This document shows positions 10,151-19,379 of a DNA stretch of 64,000 nt, one piece after another. Both the position numbers and the translations under genes were made by a program. Numbering within the stretch: position 1 is the first letter of the stretch; each line of letters starts with the position of its first letter. The stretch spans positions 103,373-167,372 of the forward strand of contig PLXE01000104.1 in NCBI GenBank assembly GCA_003151335.1, in the 5' to 3' direction. The DNA comes from Acidobacteriaceae bacterium (lineage in GTDB: Bacteria > Acidobacteriota > Terriglobia > Terriglobales > Acidobacteriaceae). The notes beneath the pieces are model-generated. The model saw nothing but the letters and a program-made list of their open reading frames with translations. It searched no databases and was not told the DNA's origin.

Positions 10151-11500
10151 ATGTCTGAGTCCTTGCCGCCATCCTCGACTCCCCCGAGTGAAGTATTAGC
10201 CCACGAAATGCGCGACCGTGCGCGCGAGATGTTCGGGCACTCTCTGTCGGAGTGCAGTATTCCGCGGGCCTTTTCCAAACAGGTGCTCTACGATCGCGGC
10301 GAGCTAAGCCTGGGGAACGATGTCTATGCAATGGGAGCGTTCTCGCGGACGCTGGTGGTTTCCATCGGCAAAGCCGCACACACCATGGCGGAGGCGCTCG
10401 CTAACATCGTCGGAAACAGGTTCACGGGAATCATTGCCTGTCCCAATGCGCCGCCAGCACAACTGTTTGGCTTTCGCTATTTCCTGGGCGGACATCCACT
10501 CCCCAATGAGGAGTCGCTGCGCGCTGGCGATGCCATCTTGCGGCTGCTTAGCGCGCCGTCGCCACAAACACTGGTTGTCTATCTGATCAGCGGAGGAGCT
10601 TCGGCGATCGCCGAGAAGTCCATCAGCGCAGGCATTTCGCTCGCCGACGTGGTGCAAACTTATAAGGCGCTGGTGCTCTCGGGAGCGCCCATCGCCGAGA
10701 TCAACGCCATCCGCAAACATCTCTCGGCCTTGAAGGGCGGACGGCTGGCGCAAGTGGCGGCGCCTTCCTCTCAGGCATCGGTGCTGGTTTCCGACGTGCC
10801 CGAGGGGGCCCTCGATGCGCTGGCCTCGGGTCCCACAATGCCAGACACTACTACCGTCGCCGACTGTTACGCCATCGTGAAGCGTTACAGGCTGCTGCAG
10901 AACTTTCCCGCCAGCGTGCGCGCGTTGTTCGAACGCGAGCAGTTGGAGGAGACCCCCAAGCAAAACGATCCGGTGTTTGAACACTCCCGCTACACTACGG
11001 TGCTTTCGAACGCTATCGCGGTCAACGCGGCGGTGGAGCGCGCGGTACTGGGCGGCTTCGCCGTCGAGGTGGACAACAGTTGCGACGACTGGGACTACGA
11101 ACGTGCCGCCGATTACCTGCTGCAACGGCTGCGCGAATTACGCCGAGGCGTATCGCGCGCGTGCCTCATCTCGGGTGGTGAGGTCACGGTGAAGGTGGGA
11201 GCGAAGGCGGGCATGGGCGGACGCAATCAGCAGTTCGCGCTTTACTGCGCGCAGAAAATTGCAGGGGAGAACATTACTGTGCTCAGCGCCGGGACCGACG
11301 GCATCGATGGCAATAGCGACGCCGCGGGAGCTGTGGTGGATGGAACCACGGTCGAGCGGGTCCAGACCCGCGGATTGGACGTCGCCGCGGCTTTGATGCA
11401 GTTCAATGCCTACCCTTTGTTTGACGCCATCGGCGACAGCATCATGACCGGACCGACCGGCAACAATGTGAGGGACCTGCGAATTTTGATGGCGTATTAG
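10151..11500 (+). CDS. gckA: Glycerate 2-kinase (MOFRL family)
   Basis: This 449-aa protein belongs to the GckA/TtuD family, often mislabelled hydroxypyruvate reductase. It phosphorylates D-glycerate to 2-phosphoglycerate with ATP and so feeds lower glycolysis. Family blocks are plain: the ISGGASA loop, the EINAIRKHLSALKGGRLA segment, VLVSDVPEGALDALASGPTMPD, and the C-terminal MOFRL motif GGRNQQFAL followed by TDGIDGNSDAAGA. The ATG has no ribosome binding site but stands 8 bases after a TATAAT. eno and gpmI, which use its product, lie about 14 kb downstream. Confidence 0.88.
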   Translation: MSESLPPSSTPPSEVLAHEMRDRAREMFGHSLSECSIPRAFSKQVLYDRGELSLGNDVYAMGAFSRTLVVSIGKAAHTMAEALANIVGNRFTGIIACPNAPPAQLFGFRYFLGGHPLPNEESLRAGDAILRLLSAPSPQTLVVYLISGGASAIAEKSISAGISLADVVQTYKALVLSGAPIAEINAIRKHLSALKGGRLAQVAAPSSQASVLVSDVPEGALDALASGPTMPDTTTVADCYAIVKRYRLLQNFPASVRALFEREQLEETPKQNDPVFEHSRYTTVLSNAIAVNAAVERAVLGGFAVEVDNSCDDWDYERAADYLLQRLRELRRGVSRACLISGGEVTVKVGAKAGMGGRNQQFALYCAQKIAGENITVLSAGTDGIDGNSDAAGAVVDGTTVERVQTRGLDVAAALMQFNAYPLFDAIGDSIMTGPTGNNVRDLRILMAY

Positions 11501-11547
11501 GCAGTTCCAGGGCAGGCTCTGAAGGTGCGCCCCTTCAAAACACCGGC

Positions 11548-12183
11548 TTAGCCTACCGGTTGCGCTTGGCGCTCCAGGGCTTGCATGGTTGCCAGGATGG
11601 TATCGGTCACCAGTTCAATTCCCGGGTCCGAACTCAACATCAAGTGGTAAAGGCGACGGCAGGGCCACTCGGCATTGAAGTATTTGCGGACGAAGGCGGC
11701 GCGTTCGCGATCGATGGTGTCCACCATCTCCTCGGCGTATTTCTCTTCCATCTTCAATTTGACCATGCGGCGGATTTTTTCCTCGCGCGAGCCATACACG
11801 AACACGCGAAATGTGTCCCGCCGGTTTCTGAGGATGTAGGGCGCACCGCGGCCAACGATCACGCAGTTTCCTTCTTCGCCCTTCTGCTCGATGATGGAGG
11901 TAGCCAGTTCCACCATCTCGTCGGCGCCGAACAGTTTGTCATCCGAAATGGGCAGCGACCGCTCGTAACTGCCGCGCCAAAATACTTTGGCCAGACGATG
12001 CATGAGCGGGTCACATTTCTCTTCACAATGCGCTACCGCTTTTTCGTCCACCGAGGCGAGCTTCGCGATCTCGCAGGTGAGTTGCCGGTCCAGAAGCTGC
12101 CATCCCTTGCGCCGCGCCAGCTGCGCGGCGACCAGGCTGCCACCGGCGCCATACTCGCGTTCCACGGTAATCACCCTGAACAT
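11548..12183 (-). CDS. Cytidylate kinase-like P-loop protein
   Basis: This predicted 211-aa protein belongs to the Cytidylate_kin2 (AAA_26) family. Its N-terminus MFRVITVEREYGAGGS carries a modified P-loop followed by AAQLARRKGW. Later blocks include FRVFVYGSREEKIRRM and DRERAAFVRKYF, which fit the lid and substrate regions of this family. I take the ATG at 12183 because the P-loop starts within 15 residues of it; the frame extends upstream without family-like sequence. True substrates of this family are poorly known, so nucleotide kinase activity is only inferred. Confidence 0.72.
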   Translation of the reverse strand: MFRVITVEREYGAGGSLVAAQLARRKGWQLLDRQLTCEIAKLASVDEKAVAHCEEKCDPLMHRLAKVFWRGSYERSLPISDDKLFGADEMVELATSIIEQKGEEGNCVIVGRGAPYILRNRRDTFRVFVYGSREEKIRRMVKLKMEEKYAEEMVDTIDRERAAFVRKYFNAEWPCRRLYHLMLSSDPGIELVTDTILATMQALERQAQPVG

Positions 12184-12389
12184 CGGCTGCCACCCCACTA
12201 GCCGAATCATAGCGCAAGCTGTGCCGCCCGAACCATAGCAGAAAGGGACTGCCAAGGCGGAGGTTGCCCCCGGATCCCTTGCAGTCATCGGTGTCGATAA
12301 TTGTTAAGTCTTGTAATGCAGGGAGAGACGGTTGCGCCCGCAGGGTTAGTAATGACATCAACATGATTAGGCAAGAGGAGGCCAAGAGT

Positions 12390-13013
12390 ATGCGAAGACT
12401 AGTGCTGTTTAGCCTGCTGCTGACCATGAGCGCGGCCGCGGTAGCTCAAACATCTTCCGCGACGGCGGCGAGTCAGCCACCTTCAAGTTCGGCAGTTCTG
12501 ATGTCGAGCAATGGGCCGGTGGTGGCCGATTACGGCAAACAATCACAGTCCAGCGACCCGGTGGAAAACAACATCGCCAGGGAAGTTCGTCACGAGTTGC
12601 TGATGCTACCCTACTACTCTCTGTTCGACGATCTCGGGTACACCGTGCAGGGTCGCACAGTGACCTTGACTGGCAGTGTCACCAGCGAGCACGCGGTAAC
12701 CAAGTCCGATGCTGAAAATGCGGGGAAGCGCGTCGAAGGCGTGGACAAGGTCATTAACAACATAAAGATCTTGCCACCGTCGCCGATGGACGAGCGGGCA
12801 CGGACCAAGGTTTATCGATCTCTGGAAAACACGGCATCGCTGTCCCGGTATTTCTGGGAGGCTGCGCCCAGTATCCACATTATTGTCGAGAATCAGCGGG
12901 TCACGCTGAAGGGTTTCGTGAACAGCGAAATGGACAAGAACCTGGCTACTATGGCCGCCAATCAGGTGCCTGGTATTTTTCAGGTGACCAATGAATTGCG
13001 GGTTGTGAAGTAA
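12390..13013 (+). CDS. Exported protein with two BON domains
   Basis: This is a 207-aa secreted protein. Residues 1-20 form a signal peptide ending in AVAQ. After a Ser/Ala-rich linker come two BON (OsmY-like) domains, at about 57-127 and 133-206, each with the characteristic VTLTGSV or VTLKGFV strand and a closing helix-strand. BON domains bind phospholipid or other ligands at the envelope, and OsmY-like proteins act as periplasmic chaperones. The ATG at 12390 is chosen because of an AAGAGGAGG Shine-Dalgarno; the longer frame lacks one. Confidence 0.82.
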   Translation: MRRLVLFSLLLTMSAAAVAQTSSATAASQPPSSSAVLMSSNGPVVADYGKQSQSSDPVENNIAREVRHELLMLPYYSLFDDLGYTVQGRTVTLTGSVTSEHAVTKSDAENAGKRVEGVDKVINNIKILPPSPMDERARTKVYRSLENTASLSRYFWEAAPSIHIIVENQRVTLKGFVNSEMDKNLATMAANQVPGIFQVTNELRVVK

Positions 13014-13153
13014 CCAGTGGAGCTGCGGACGGAGTTGTTCGGGGTCGAGATTGACTGCGATCATGTGCGCCCGTGGTACGGGCGCACGCCTGCGGGTAGC
13101 CGTGGGCGTCGCCGTGAATGCCAATAACGCGCGGGACAAGGTATGCTTTCAAT

Positions 13154-14185
13154 ATGGATCGCGTACCCTCAGCGGCGGCGGAAAGTTTCTCCTTTGATGT
13201 AGTAGTGATTGGCGCTGGCCCGACCGGCCTCGCCTGTGGCATTGACGCCAAACGCGCCGGCTTCACTGTGGTCAACATTGACAAAGGCTGCCTGGTCAAC
13301 TCGCTGTACAACTACCCCAGCAACATGACGTTCTTCACTACGCCTGAACTGCTGGAAATCGGCGACCTTCCATTCTCCAGTCCCAATCAAAAGCCCACCC
13401 GTCAAGAAGCGCTGGAGTACTACCGCAAGGCCGCCGAGCACTATGAGCTCGATGTTCGGCAGTACGAGCCGGTATCGAAGATCGAAGGCAGCGACGATCA
13501 TTTCGTCGTGCACACCACCAACCTGCACGGCCACGCGCGCGAATACCATGCCCGCAAGCTGGTCCTGGCGACCGGTTATTACGATCGGCCGAATTACATG
13601 AACATTCCCGGCGAAGACTTGTCCAAGGTCATGCATTACTACCGCGAGCCGCATCCCTTTTTTGGACTCAACGTGCTGATCGTCGGCGGAAAGAATTCGG
13701 CGGCGATTGCCGCGCTGGAGTTATGGCGTCACGGCGCGCGAGTCACGCTGGTGCATCGCGGGCCGGGAATCAGCAATTCGGTGAAGTACTGGATCAAGCC
13801 CGACATCGAGAACCGCATCAAAGCCGGACAGGTGACGGCTTACTTCAACACCTGCGTGCGGGAAATCACTCTGGAGCATGTTGTGCTCGACACGCCGCAA
13901 GGTGAAGTGACGCTGGAGAACGACTACGTTTTTGCGCTGACCGGCTATCATCCGGACTTTGAATTTCTCTGCGCGCTCAGCGTCAAGTTGAGCAGCGAAG
14001 CCGACAAGCGGCCGGTCGTCAATCCTCAGACCCTGGAAAGCAATGTGCCGGGAATTTATCTGGCGGGCGTAATCGTCGCCGGCATGAGCACCAGCGAGAT
14101 CTTCATCGAGAACGGACGCTTTCACGGACAACTCATCGCGGCGGATTTGAAGCAGAAGCTGAAGACGGAAGCCGTGTCGGCGTAA
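13154..14185 (+). CDS. YpdA-family FAD/NADPH disulfide reductase
   Basis: This 343-aa flavoprotein resembles YpdA, the bacillithiol-disulfide reductase, and thioredoxin-reductase-like enzymes. The FAD site is VVIGAGPTGLACG near the N-terminus. The NADPH site is VLIVGGKNSAAIAALELWR in the middle. A C-terminal GIYLAGVIVAGMSTSEIFIENGR segment closes the FAD pocket. No CxxC pair is visible, as expected for YpdA. Its thiol substrate would be bacillithiol if the host makes it; no bsh genes are in the window. The ATG at 13154 is preferred over one at 13118. Confidence 0.8.
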   Translation: MDRVPSAAAESFSFDVVVIGAGPTGLACGIDAKRAGFTVVNIDKGCLVNSLYNYPSNMTFFTTPELLEIGDLPFSSPNQKPTRQEALEYYRKAAEHYELDVRQYEPVSKIEGSDDHFVVHTTNLHGHAREYHARKLVLATGYYDRPNYMNIPGEDLSKVMHYYREPHPFFGLNVLIVGGKNSAAIAALELWRHGARVTLVHRGPGISNSVKYWIKPDIENRIKAGQVTAYFNTCVREITLEHVVLDTPQGEVTLENDYVFALTGYHPDFEFLCALSVKLSSEADKRPVVNPQTLESNVPGIYLAGVIVAGMSTSEIFIENGRFHGQLIAADLKQKLKTEAVSA

Positions 14186-14211
14186 AAGTTGCCGGTGGCC
14201 GCGACATCAAT

Positions 14212-14544
14212 CTACCCCAGAGTGACCGTCCCCCCGCCTATTTGTTCGTTGATCAGGCGCGCGACCAGCGGCTTCAAAGCCTCCCCGGTTTTGCTAAGCA
14301 CGAAGTCCTGCTTCTCCTCGGACCAGTCGAGCTTGAAGCTGGTGGACAGCGCCGATATCCAGATTTGCCGCACCGGTGAGTTGGGCGAGATGACGAATCT
14401 TCCCGGAGGCTCTTCGAAGCTGATGTGCAGCGCCCCGGAATTCTCTTCGACCTCGAAGTCGGCGTCGCCTTCCGCGGCGTAGAGGCTGCGCTTCAGCACT
14501 TCCAATGCCGCGTCGGCGCGGCGGCGAAAATCTTGTTCGTCCAT
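14212..14544 (-). CDS. cyaY: Frataxin-like iron donor protein CyaY
   Basis: This 110-aa protein is the size of bacterial frataxin. It has the alpha-beta-alpha pattern: an N-terminal acidic helix, strands containing the family signature NSPVRQIWISA, and a C-terminal helix (KTGEALKPLVARLINEQ). CyaY binds iron through acidic residues of helix 1 and modulates Fe-S cluster assembly by IscS. Single-copy cyaY stands alone here between the YpdA-like gene (convergent) and thiG. Confidence 0.85.
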   Translation of the reverse strand: MDEQDFRRRADAALEVLKRSLYAAEGDADFEVEENSGALHISFEEPPGRFVISPNSPVRQIWISALSTSFKLDWSEEKQDFVLSKTGEALKPLVARLINEQIGGGTVTLG

Positions 14545-14577
14545 GCCGGAATTATACGTGCCGTTGCAGCCTGCGAA

Positions 14578-15360
14578 CTACCGCACCACGCCCTCCAGCG
14601 GCGAGCTCGCGGTCGCGTACAGCTTCTTCGTCATGCGGCCAGCCAGGTAGGCCTGGCGTCCCGCCAGCACCGCGTTCTTCATGGCTTCGGCCATCAGCAC
14701 CGGATCCTGCGCTCCAGCGATGCCGGTATTCATCAGCACGCCGTCAACCCCAAGTTCCATCGCAATGGCCGCGTCCGAGGCCGTGCCCACGCCCGCATCC
14801 ACAATGAGCGGCACCTCGGTGATCATCTCGCGCAGGATGCGAATGTTGGGCTGGTTCTGAATTCCCATGCCGCTGCCAATCGGCGCACCGAGGGGCATTA
14901 CCGCACTCGCACCGGCGTCAATCAGACGCTTGGCAACTACAATGTCATCAGAGGTATATGGCAGAACGGTAAAGCCTTCCTTCACCAATACGCGGGTCGC
15001 TTCGATGGTGGCCTGCACGTCGGGAAAGAGAGTTTGCTGGTCGCCAATGACCTCGACCTTCACCCAATCGGAGAGTCCGACTTCACGCCCCAGGCGGGCG
15101 GTGCGGATCGCCTCGTCGGCGGTGTAGCAGCCGGCCGTGTTGGGCAGCAGGAAATATTGCTGGGGATCGATGTAGTCGAGCAGCGACTCCTTGCTGCGGT
15201 CGAGGTTCACGCGGCGCACCGCGACGGTGACCATCTCGGCGCCGCTGGCCGCGAGGGCGCGCGCCGTCTCTGGCCCCGATTTGTATTTACCCGTACCCAC
15301 GATGAGCCGCGAACGGAACTGCCTGCCTGCAATAGTGAAGTTGAAGGAGTCCATGCGCAT
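14578..15360 (-). CDS. thiG: Thiazole synthase
   Basis: ThiG (260 aa) condenses deoxyxylulose 5-phosphate, ThiS thiocarboxylate and dehydroglycine into the thiamine thiazole. Family blocks include RLIVGTGKY near the N-terminus, VKVEVIGD with the Schiff-base Lys region, [28 protein letters not shown], and [17 protein letters not shown]. The frame opens 33 codons farther upstream without homology, so I use the ATG at 15360 (another follows two codons later). thiS, thiF and thiH are not adjacent. Confidence 0.93.
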   Translation of the reverse strand: MRMDSFNFTIAGRQFRSRLIVGTGKYKSGPETARALAASGAEMVTVAVRRVNLDRSKESLLDYIDPQQYFLLPNTAGCYTADEAIRTARLGREVGLSDWVKVEVIGDQQTLFPDVQATIEATRVLVKEGFTVLPYTSDDIVVAKRLIDAGASAVMPLGAPIGSGMGIQNQPNIRILREMITEVPLIVDAGVGTASDAAIAMELGVDGVLMNTGIAGAQDPVLMAEAMKNAVLAGRQAYLAGRMTKKLYATASSPLEGVVR

Positions 15361-15473
15361 ATTGTAATGAAAAGCGGAAGAGTATGGATGTGATCGGCCG
15401 CACAGAAGCTGACTTGGCGTTTGGCAAACAGCAACCTTTGCGCCGCTGTCCTTCGTCATTTAGATTGTGAAGA

Positions 15474-16373
15474 ATGGCGACAACAGGTGAACGCTTCGAG
15501 CGCGCCGTATCCATCATGGCGCGGCTGCGTGGTCCCGGCGGATGTCCCTGGGACCGCGAACAAACCTTCGACACCATCAAACCCTACACCCTGGAGGAAA
15601 CCTACGAGGTGCTGGAAGCCATCGACGCCCGCGACTGGGATGAGCTTCCTGGCGAACTCGGCGATCTGCTATTGCAAGTGCTTTTCTACTCGGAAATGGC
15701 AGCCGAGGAAAAACGTTTTTCCATCGACGATGTGCTCGACCGGCTCTCCAACAAGCTGATCGATCGGCATCCGCATGTGTTTGGCGACGTGAAAGCCGAC
15801 ACGCCGGGCGATGTCTTGCGCAACTGGCACGCGCTGAAAGCCGAGGAGAAGAAGAAACGCGAGATGGAGTCCGGAGAAAAGGGGAAGGAGCAAGATCATC
15901 GCGAGTCGGTTCTGGCTGGAGTGTCTTCCGCTGTGCCGGCGTTGATGGAGGCCTACAAGATCAGCTCCCGTGTGGCCAATGTTGGCTTCGATTGGCCAAA
16001 CATCGAGGGGCTATTCGATAAATTGAGCGAGGAAACCGAGGAACTTCGCCAAAACCTGGAAGAGTATCCCGCGCCGGGTCCACGTCCGGAGTCGGCCGCA
16101 GGCGTGGCGGGCGCGCGCGGCGCGAAGATTTCCCCGGACTTGCGCTCGCGATTGGAGGACGAGGTCGGCGATCTCCTGTTCGTACTGGTAAACATCGCAC
16201 GCTACCTCGCCCTCGATCCCGAGTCGGCGCTGCGCAAGACGAACCGCAAGTTCCGCCGGCGCTTCCAGTATCTTGAAGATAGGCTTCGCGAGCAGGGACG
16301 CAAGCCATCCGGGGCATCGCTCGACGAAATGGAGTCGCTGTGGCAGGAATCGAAGCGGCAGGAAAAAGCGTGA
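15474..16373 (+). CDS. mazG: Nucleoside triphosphate pyrophosphohydrolase
   Basis: MazG (299 aa) hydrolyses NTPs and dNTPs to the monophosphate and PPi as a house-cleaning enzyme. The N-terminal MazG domain begins RLRGPGGCPWDREQTFDTIKP and carries the metal-binding ExxE...ExxD pattern in EETYEVLEAI and GELGDLLLQV. The second domain has EDEVGDLLFVLVN. Between them lie charged, less conserved inserts (about residues 122-140 and 195-215). Its stop overlaps the next gene's GTG start by four bases, so the two are probably translationally coupled. Confidence 0.92.
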   Translation: MATTGERFERAVSIMARLRGPGGCPWDREQTFDTIKPYTLEETYEVLEAIDARDWDELPGELGDLLLQVLFYSEMAAEEKRFSIDDVLDRLSNKLIDRHPHVFGDVKADTPGDVLRNWHALKAEEKKKREMESGEKGKEQDHRESVLAGVSSAVPALMEAYKISSRVANVGFDWPNIEGLFDKLSEETEELRQNLEEYPAPGPRPESAAGVAGARGAKISPDLRSRLEDEVGDLLFVLVNIARYLALDPESALRKTNRKFRRRFQYLEDRLREQGRKPSGASLDEMESLWQESKRQEKA

Positions 16374-17140
16374 CCGCAAACAGCATCGTCCTCCGCAACT
16401 GCACCGAGCTGGAGGAGTATCGCGCTTGCGTGACTCTGCAGAAGCAGGTCTGGGGATTTGCGGATAACGAGTTGGTGCCGTTGCGCATTTTTTCCCTGGC
16501 GCCCAAAATTGGCGGGCAGGTGATCGGCGCATGGGAAGGCGAAACGCTGGTGGGCTTTGCCTTCTCGATTCCGGGCATCCGCAGCGGGCATCCCTATCTG
16601 CACTCGCATATGCTTGCGGTGAAAGAGGGCTACAGAGACACCGGCCTGGGCAGACGAATCAAGCTTTTTCAGCGCGAGGACGCCATCGCACACGGCTACG
16701 AATTGTTGGAGTGGACTTTCGATCCGCTGGAGATCAAGAACGCTTACCTCAATCTGGAGCGGCTGGGGGCGATCGCTCGCCGTTACAACCTCAATCAATA
16801 TGGGATTACGTCATCGCCGCTGCAGGGTTTTCTTCCTACGGATCGGCTGGTTGCCGAGTGGTGGTTGACTTCGAGGCGGGTTGAAACTCTGCTCTCCACG
16901 GGTAAGCATCCGGAATTTGTCGAGGAGGCGCGCGTGGAAGTTCCCGCCGCGATCTACGCGTGGAAGCAACAGCCGGACACTCGGCAGAAAGCAGCGGCGG
17001 TGCAATTGCGCAACCGCGAGGCATTTCTGTCGGCGTTCTCGCGCGGGCTGGCTTGCCTGGGTTATGAGCGCGATGCCAGCGGCAATGGTAGGTTCCTGCT
17101 GGGACGGTGGGAGGAAGACTGGTCGTATGCGAGCAAGTGA
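16370..17140 (+). CDS. GNAT acyltransferase, COG3375 type (possible N-succinyltransferase)
   Basis: This 256-aa predicted GNAT-superfamily acyltransferase has the acyl-CoA-binding motif in GYRDTGLGRRIKLFQRE and downstream blocks WTFDPLEIKNAYLNLERLG and YGITSSPLQGFLPTDR typical of COG3375. I start it at the GTG that overlaps the mazG stop (GTGA), which has an AGGAAA in front; another GTG lies 30 bases upstream. Its neighbour is an N-succinylamino-acid racemase-like gene. In Geobacillus such a GNAT enzyme succinylates D-amino acids for the racemase, so a D- to L-amino-acid conversion role is a reasonable inference. Confidence 0.75.
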   Translation: MTANSIVLRNCTELEEYRACVTLQKQVWGFADNELVPLRIFSLAPKIGGQVIGAWEGETLVGFAFSIPGIRSGHPYLHSHMLAVKEGYRDTGLGRRIKLFQREDAIAHGYELLEWTFDPLEIKNAYLNLERLGAIARRYNLNQYGITSSPLQGFLPTDRLVAEWWLTSRRVETLLSTGKHPEFVEEARVEVPAAIYAWKQQPDTRQKAAAVQLRNREAFLSAFSRGLACLGYERDASGNGRFLLGRWEEDWSYASK

Positions 17141-17143
17141 TCG

Positions 17144-18253
17144 ATGAAGATTGAAGCCATCACCCTGCGCGAGCTGCAAATGCCGCTCGTTCACTTTTTT
17201 GAGACGAGCTTCGGACGCACCACTACCCGGCGCATTTTGCTGGTCACCGTACATGCCGACGGACTGGAAGGCTGGGGCGAGTGCGTCGCCGGCGAAGCTC
17301 CTTATTACAGCGAGGAATACATCGAGGGCGCGTGGGACGTGAGCGCGCGCTACCTGGCGCCAGCGCTGCTTGGCAAGACGTTACAGTCGGGCTCGGAGGT
17401 ACCCGCTCTGCTGGCGCGCGTGCGCGAACATCGCATGGCCAAGGCGGCCCTGGAAAACGCGGTCTGGGACGCTGAAGCGCAGGAGAAGGGAACTCCGTTG
17501 TGGAAGCTGCTCGGCGGCACGCAGCGCGAGATCGCGTGTGGCGTGAGCATCGGTATCCAGGATTCGCACGAGCAACTGTTGCAAAAGATCGAAACCGAAC
17601 TGGCCGCCGGATACCAGCGCATTAAAGTCAAGGTGAAGCCGGGATGGGACGTCGAGGTGCTGGAGAAGATTCGTGCCCGCTGGAATGGCATTTTGCTGAG
17701 CTGCGACGCCAACTCCGCTTACACGCTGGCCGACAGCGACCGCCTTAAGGATTTCGACCGCTTCAATCTGCTGATGATTGAGCAACCGCTGTGGAGCGAC
17801 GATTTCTACTTTCATGCGCGGTTGCAGAAGCAATTGCTGACAGCAATCTGCCTCGATGAAGCCATCCGCAGCGCGCGTGACGCCGAGGCCGCCCTGGAAC
17901 TTGCCGCCTGCCGGATCATCAACATCAAGGTGGGGCGCATAGGCGGTTTCTCGGAGGCGATCCTGGTGCACGATGTAGCGCAGGCTTTCAAAGTACCGGT
18001 CTGGTGCGGAGGCATGCTGGAGTCGGGAATTGGCCGCTCTCACAATGTGGCACTTTCGACGCTGCCAAACTTTACGCTGCCGGGCGATGTCTCGGCTTCG
18101 AAGCGATACTGGAAGGAAGACATCATCGAGCCCGAGGTCGAGGTCTCACCGCAGGGAACGATCGCCGTCAGCGACAAGCCTGGCCGTGGCTATGAGCTGC
18201 GCAAGGACTTGATTGAAAAGCTGACCGTGCGAAAAGAAGTGCTGAAGAACTAG
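17144..18253 (+). CDS. N-succinylamino-acid racemase / o-succinylbenzoate synthase
   Basis: This 369-aa enolase-superfamily enzyme is of the MLE subgroup, OSBS/NSAR type. The catalytic set is complete: the KxK motif at K161 and K163, metal ligands D188, E213 and D238, and the second general base K262 (INIKVGRIGG). The cap-domain loop SFGRTTTR is also as expected. The gene starts 3 bases after the COG3375 acyltransferase stop. That pairing favours the racemase role over menaquinone synthesis (MenC), and no other men gene is nearby. Promiscuous members do both reactions, so sequence alone cannot decide. Confidence 0.82.
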   Translation: MKIEAITLRELQMPLVHFFETSFGRTTTRRILLVTVHADGLEGWGECVAGEAPYYSEEYIEGAWDVSARYLAPALLGKTLQSGSEVPALLARVREHRMAKAALENAVWDAEAQEKGTPLWKLLGGTQREIACGVSIGIQDSHEQLLQKIETELAAGYQRIKVKVKPGWDVEVLEKIRARWNGILLSCDANSAYTLADSDRLKDFDRFNLLMIEQPLWSDDFYFHARLQKQLLTAICLDEAIRSARDAEAALELAACRIINIKVGRIGGFSEAILVHDVAQAFKVPVWCGGMLESGIGRSHNVALSTLPNFTLPGDVSASKRYWKEDIIEPEVEVSPQGTIAVSDKPGRGYELRKDLIEKLTVRKEVLKN

Positions 18254-18312
18254 AGCGGGTTCTGAACTGTGCACTTCAGCGGGACTATTCATGACCCACT
18301 GATTTCTTGGAG

Positions 18313-18464
18313 TGTCATCCTGAGCGACGAGGTCGCCGTGGCGACCGAGGAGTCGAAGGAACCCTTTAGCCGCCAGGTAATCCCAGACTCGTTGCTGCGC
18401 TAAGCACCGCGATTCTTTGCAGCTATAGGAGTCCTTCGACTCGCTCCGCTCGCTCAGGATGACA
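18313..18464. repeat. Long inverted repeat between convergent genes
   Basis: TGTCATCCTGAGCGA (18313-18327) is the exact complement of 18450-18464. Inside it, GAGTCGAAGGA (18350-18360) is the exact complement of 18432-18442. A small GGTCGCC/GGCGACC hairpin lies in the left arm. The right arm repeats the element seen at 7922-7983. It sits between two convergent genes and could act as a bidirectional terminator, but has no T-tract. Confidence 0.65.
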
Positions 18465-18500
18465 GACAGAAAAGCAGGGTGAAACGGCTCGAGCCCCGCT

Positions 18501-19379
18501 TCACTTGTGACTTTTGTTTGCCGCCTTCACGCCGCCGCCATTTTCGGCCACTACTTCATCGCTTTTGTACAGTAGCTCCAAAGCTTGGGCCGTGGTGAGA
18601 TTGGCGGGAACCGGATGAAAATCGTAGGTTGTTTCCGTGGACGAAATGGTGAGCGGCTTAACCAGCAAGATCCTGCCATTGAACTGAAGGGTCTGACGCA
18701 CCATCTCCCAGTGGCCTCCGCCCACTTCCTTTTGCTCGATGACAAACTTGCCCCCGTGGTAGAGCCTGCCCAGAATGCCCCAGCCGAAGTCCACATCCTT
18801 GAACAGGGTGCCATCAATCTTGGCGAAGCGCCCCGCTCTGGGATCGATCAGCATGTCGCCTTGCATGCCCTGGTACACCATGGTTTCGTGGTTCGGAGGA
18901 TTGAATTTCGGGTTCGTCTTAAAGGTGAGGCGCACGAGCGGGCTGCCGTTAGGGCCGGGCTGCTCTCCGGCGTAGGTGTAGAGAAATGCGTCGGGCAGGC
19001 TGGTTAACATGACCGACTCCCGCTGGTCCTCCTCCTTCGTGGCCTGCTTTCGCTTACGACGCGCCTCGGCATCGTTGGCGAACTTCCGTAGCTTCTGATC
19101 GTCCTTGGCCCGCTGTTCGGGCGTCAGTGGCTTGTCGTTGATGGCTATGGTTCTTAGCAGTCCCCCCTGCGGAGTCTGGATTACTTGTTTCGTAATCGCA
19201 TGGCCCTTTTCCTCGGTGCGGTCCTTGAACATGAAATAAACAGGCGAGTTGCTGGCTGTGATCTCGTTCGCGGCAGCGCGGCGCACCAGTTCGAGCGGGT
19301 CGATGTCTGGCTTCTGCTGGGCGCGACCCACCATACTGGCCGTCAAAGCACACAGCAATACGGCTACGGTCCGACCCAT
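18501..19379 (-). CDS. Hypothetical exported protein
   Basis: I do not recognise this family with confidence. The 292-aa protein starts at an ATG preceded by GGGAAAG and has a signal peptide (about 1-21, ending GRAQ). A charged segment rich in Lys, Arg and Glu (about 85-120) is followed by beta-rich sequence with alternating hydrophobics (FKTNPKFNPPNHETMVYQGMQG, KFVIEQKE, WEMVRQTLQFNGRI). This pattern is reminiscent of LolA/outer-membrane-lipoprotein-sorting-like folds, but that is only a guess. A TTG 14 codons upstream is an alternative start. Confidence 0.6.
   Translation of the reverse strand: MGRTVAVLLCALTASMVGRAQQKPDIDPLELVRRAAANEITASNSPVYFMFKDRTEEKGHAITKQVIQTPQGGLLRTIAINDKPLTPEQRAKDDQKLRKFANDAEARRKRKQATKEEDQRESVMLTSLPDAFLYTYAGEQPGPNGSPLVRLTFKTNPKFNPPNHETMVYQGMQGDMLIDPRAGRFAKIDGTLFKDVDFGWGILGRLYHGGKFVIEQKEVGGGHWEMVRQTLQFNGRILLVKPLTISSTETTYDFHPVPANLTTAQALELLYKSDEVVAENGGGVKAANKSHK

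Noticed and set aside
17144..18253. Firm assignment as MenC
   Set aside because: No menaquinone genes are adjacent, and the COG3375 neighbour favours the racemase role, so no menC symbol is given.
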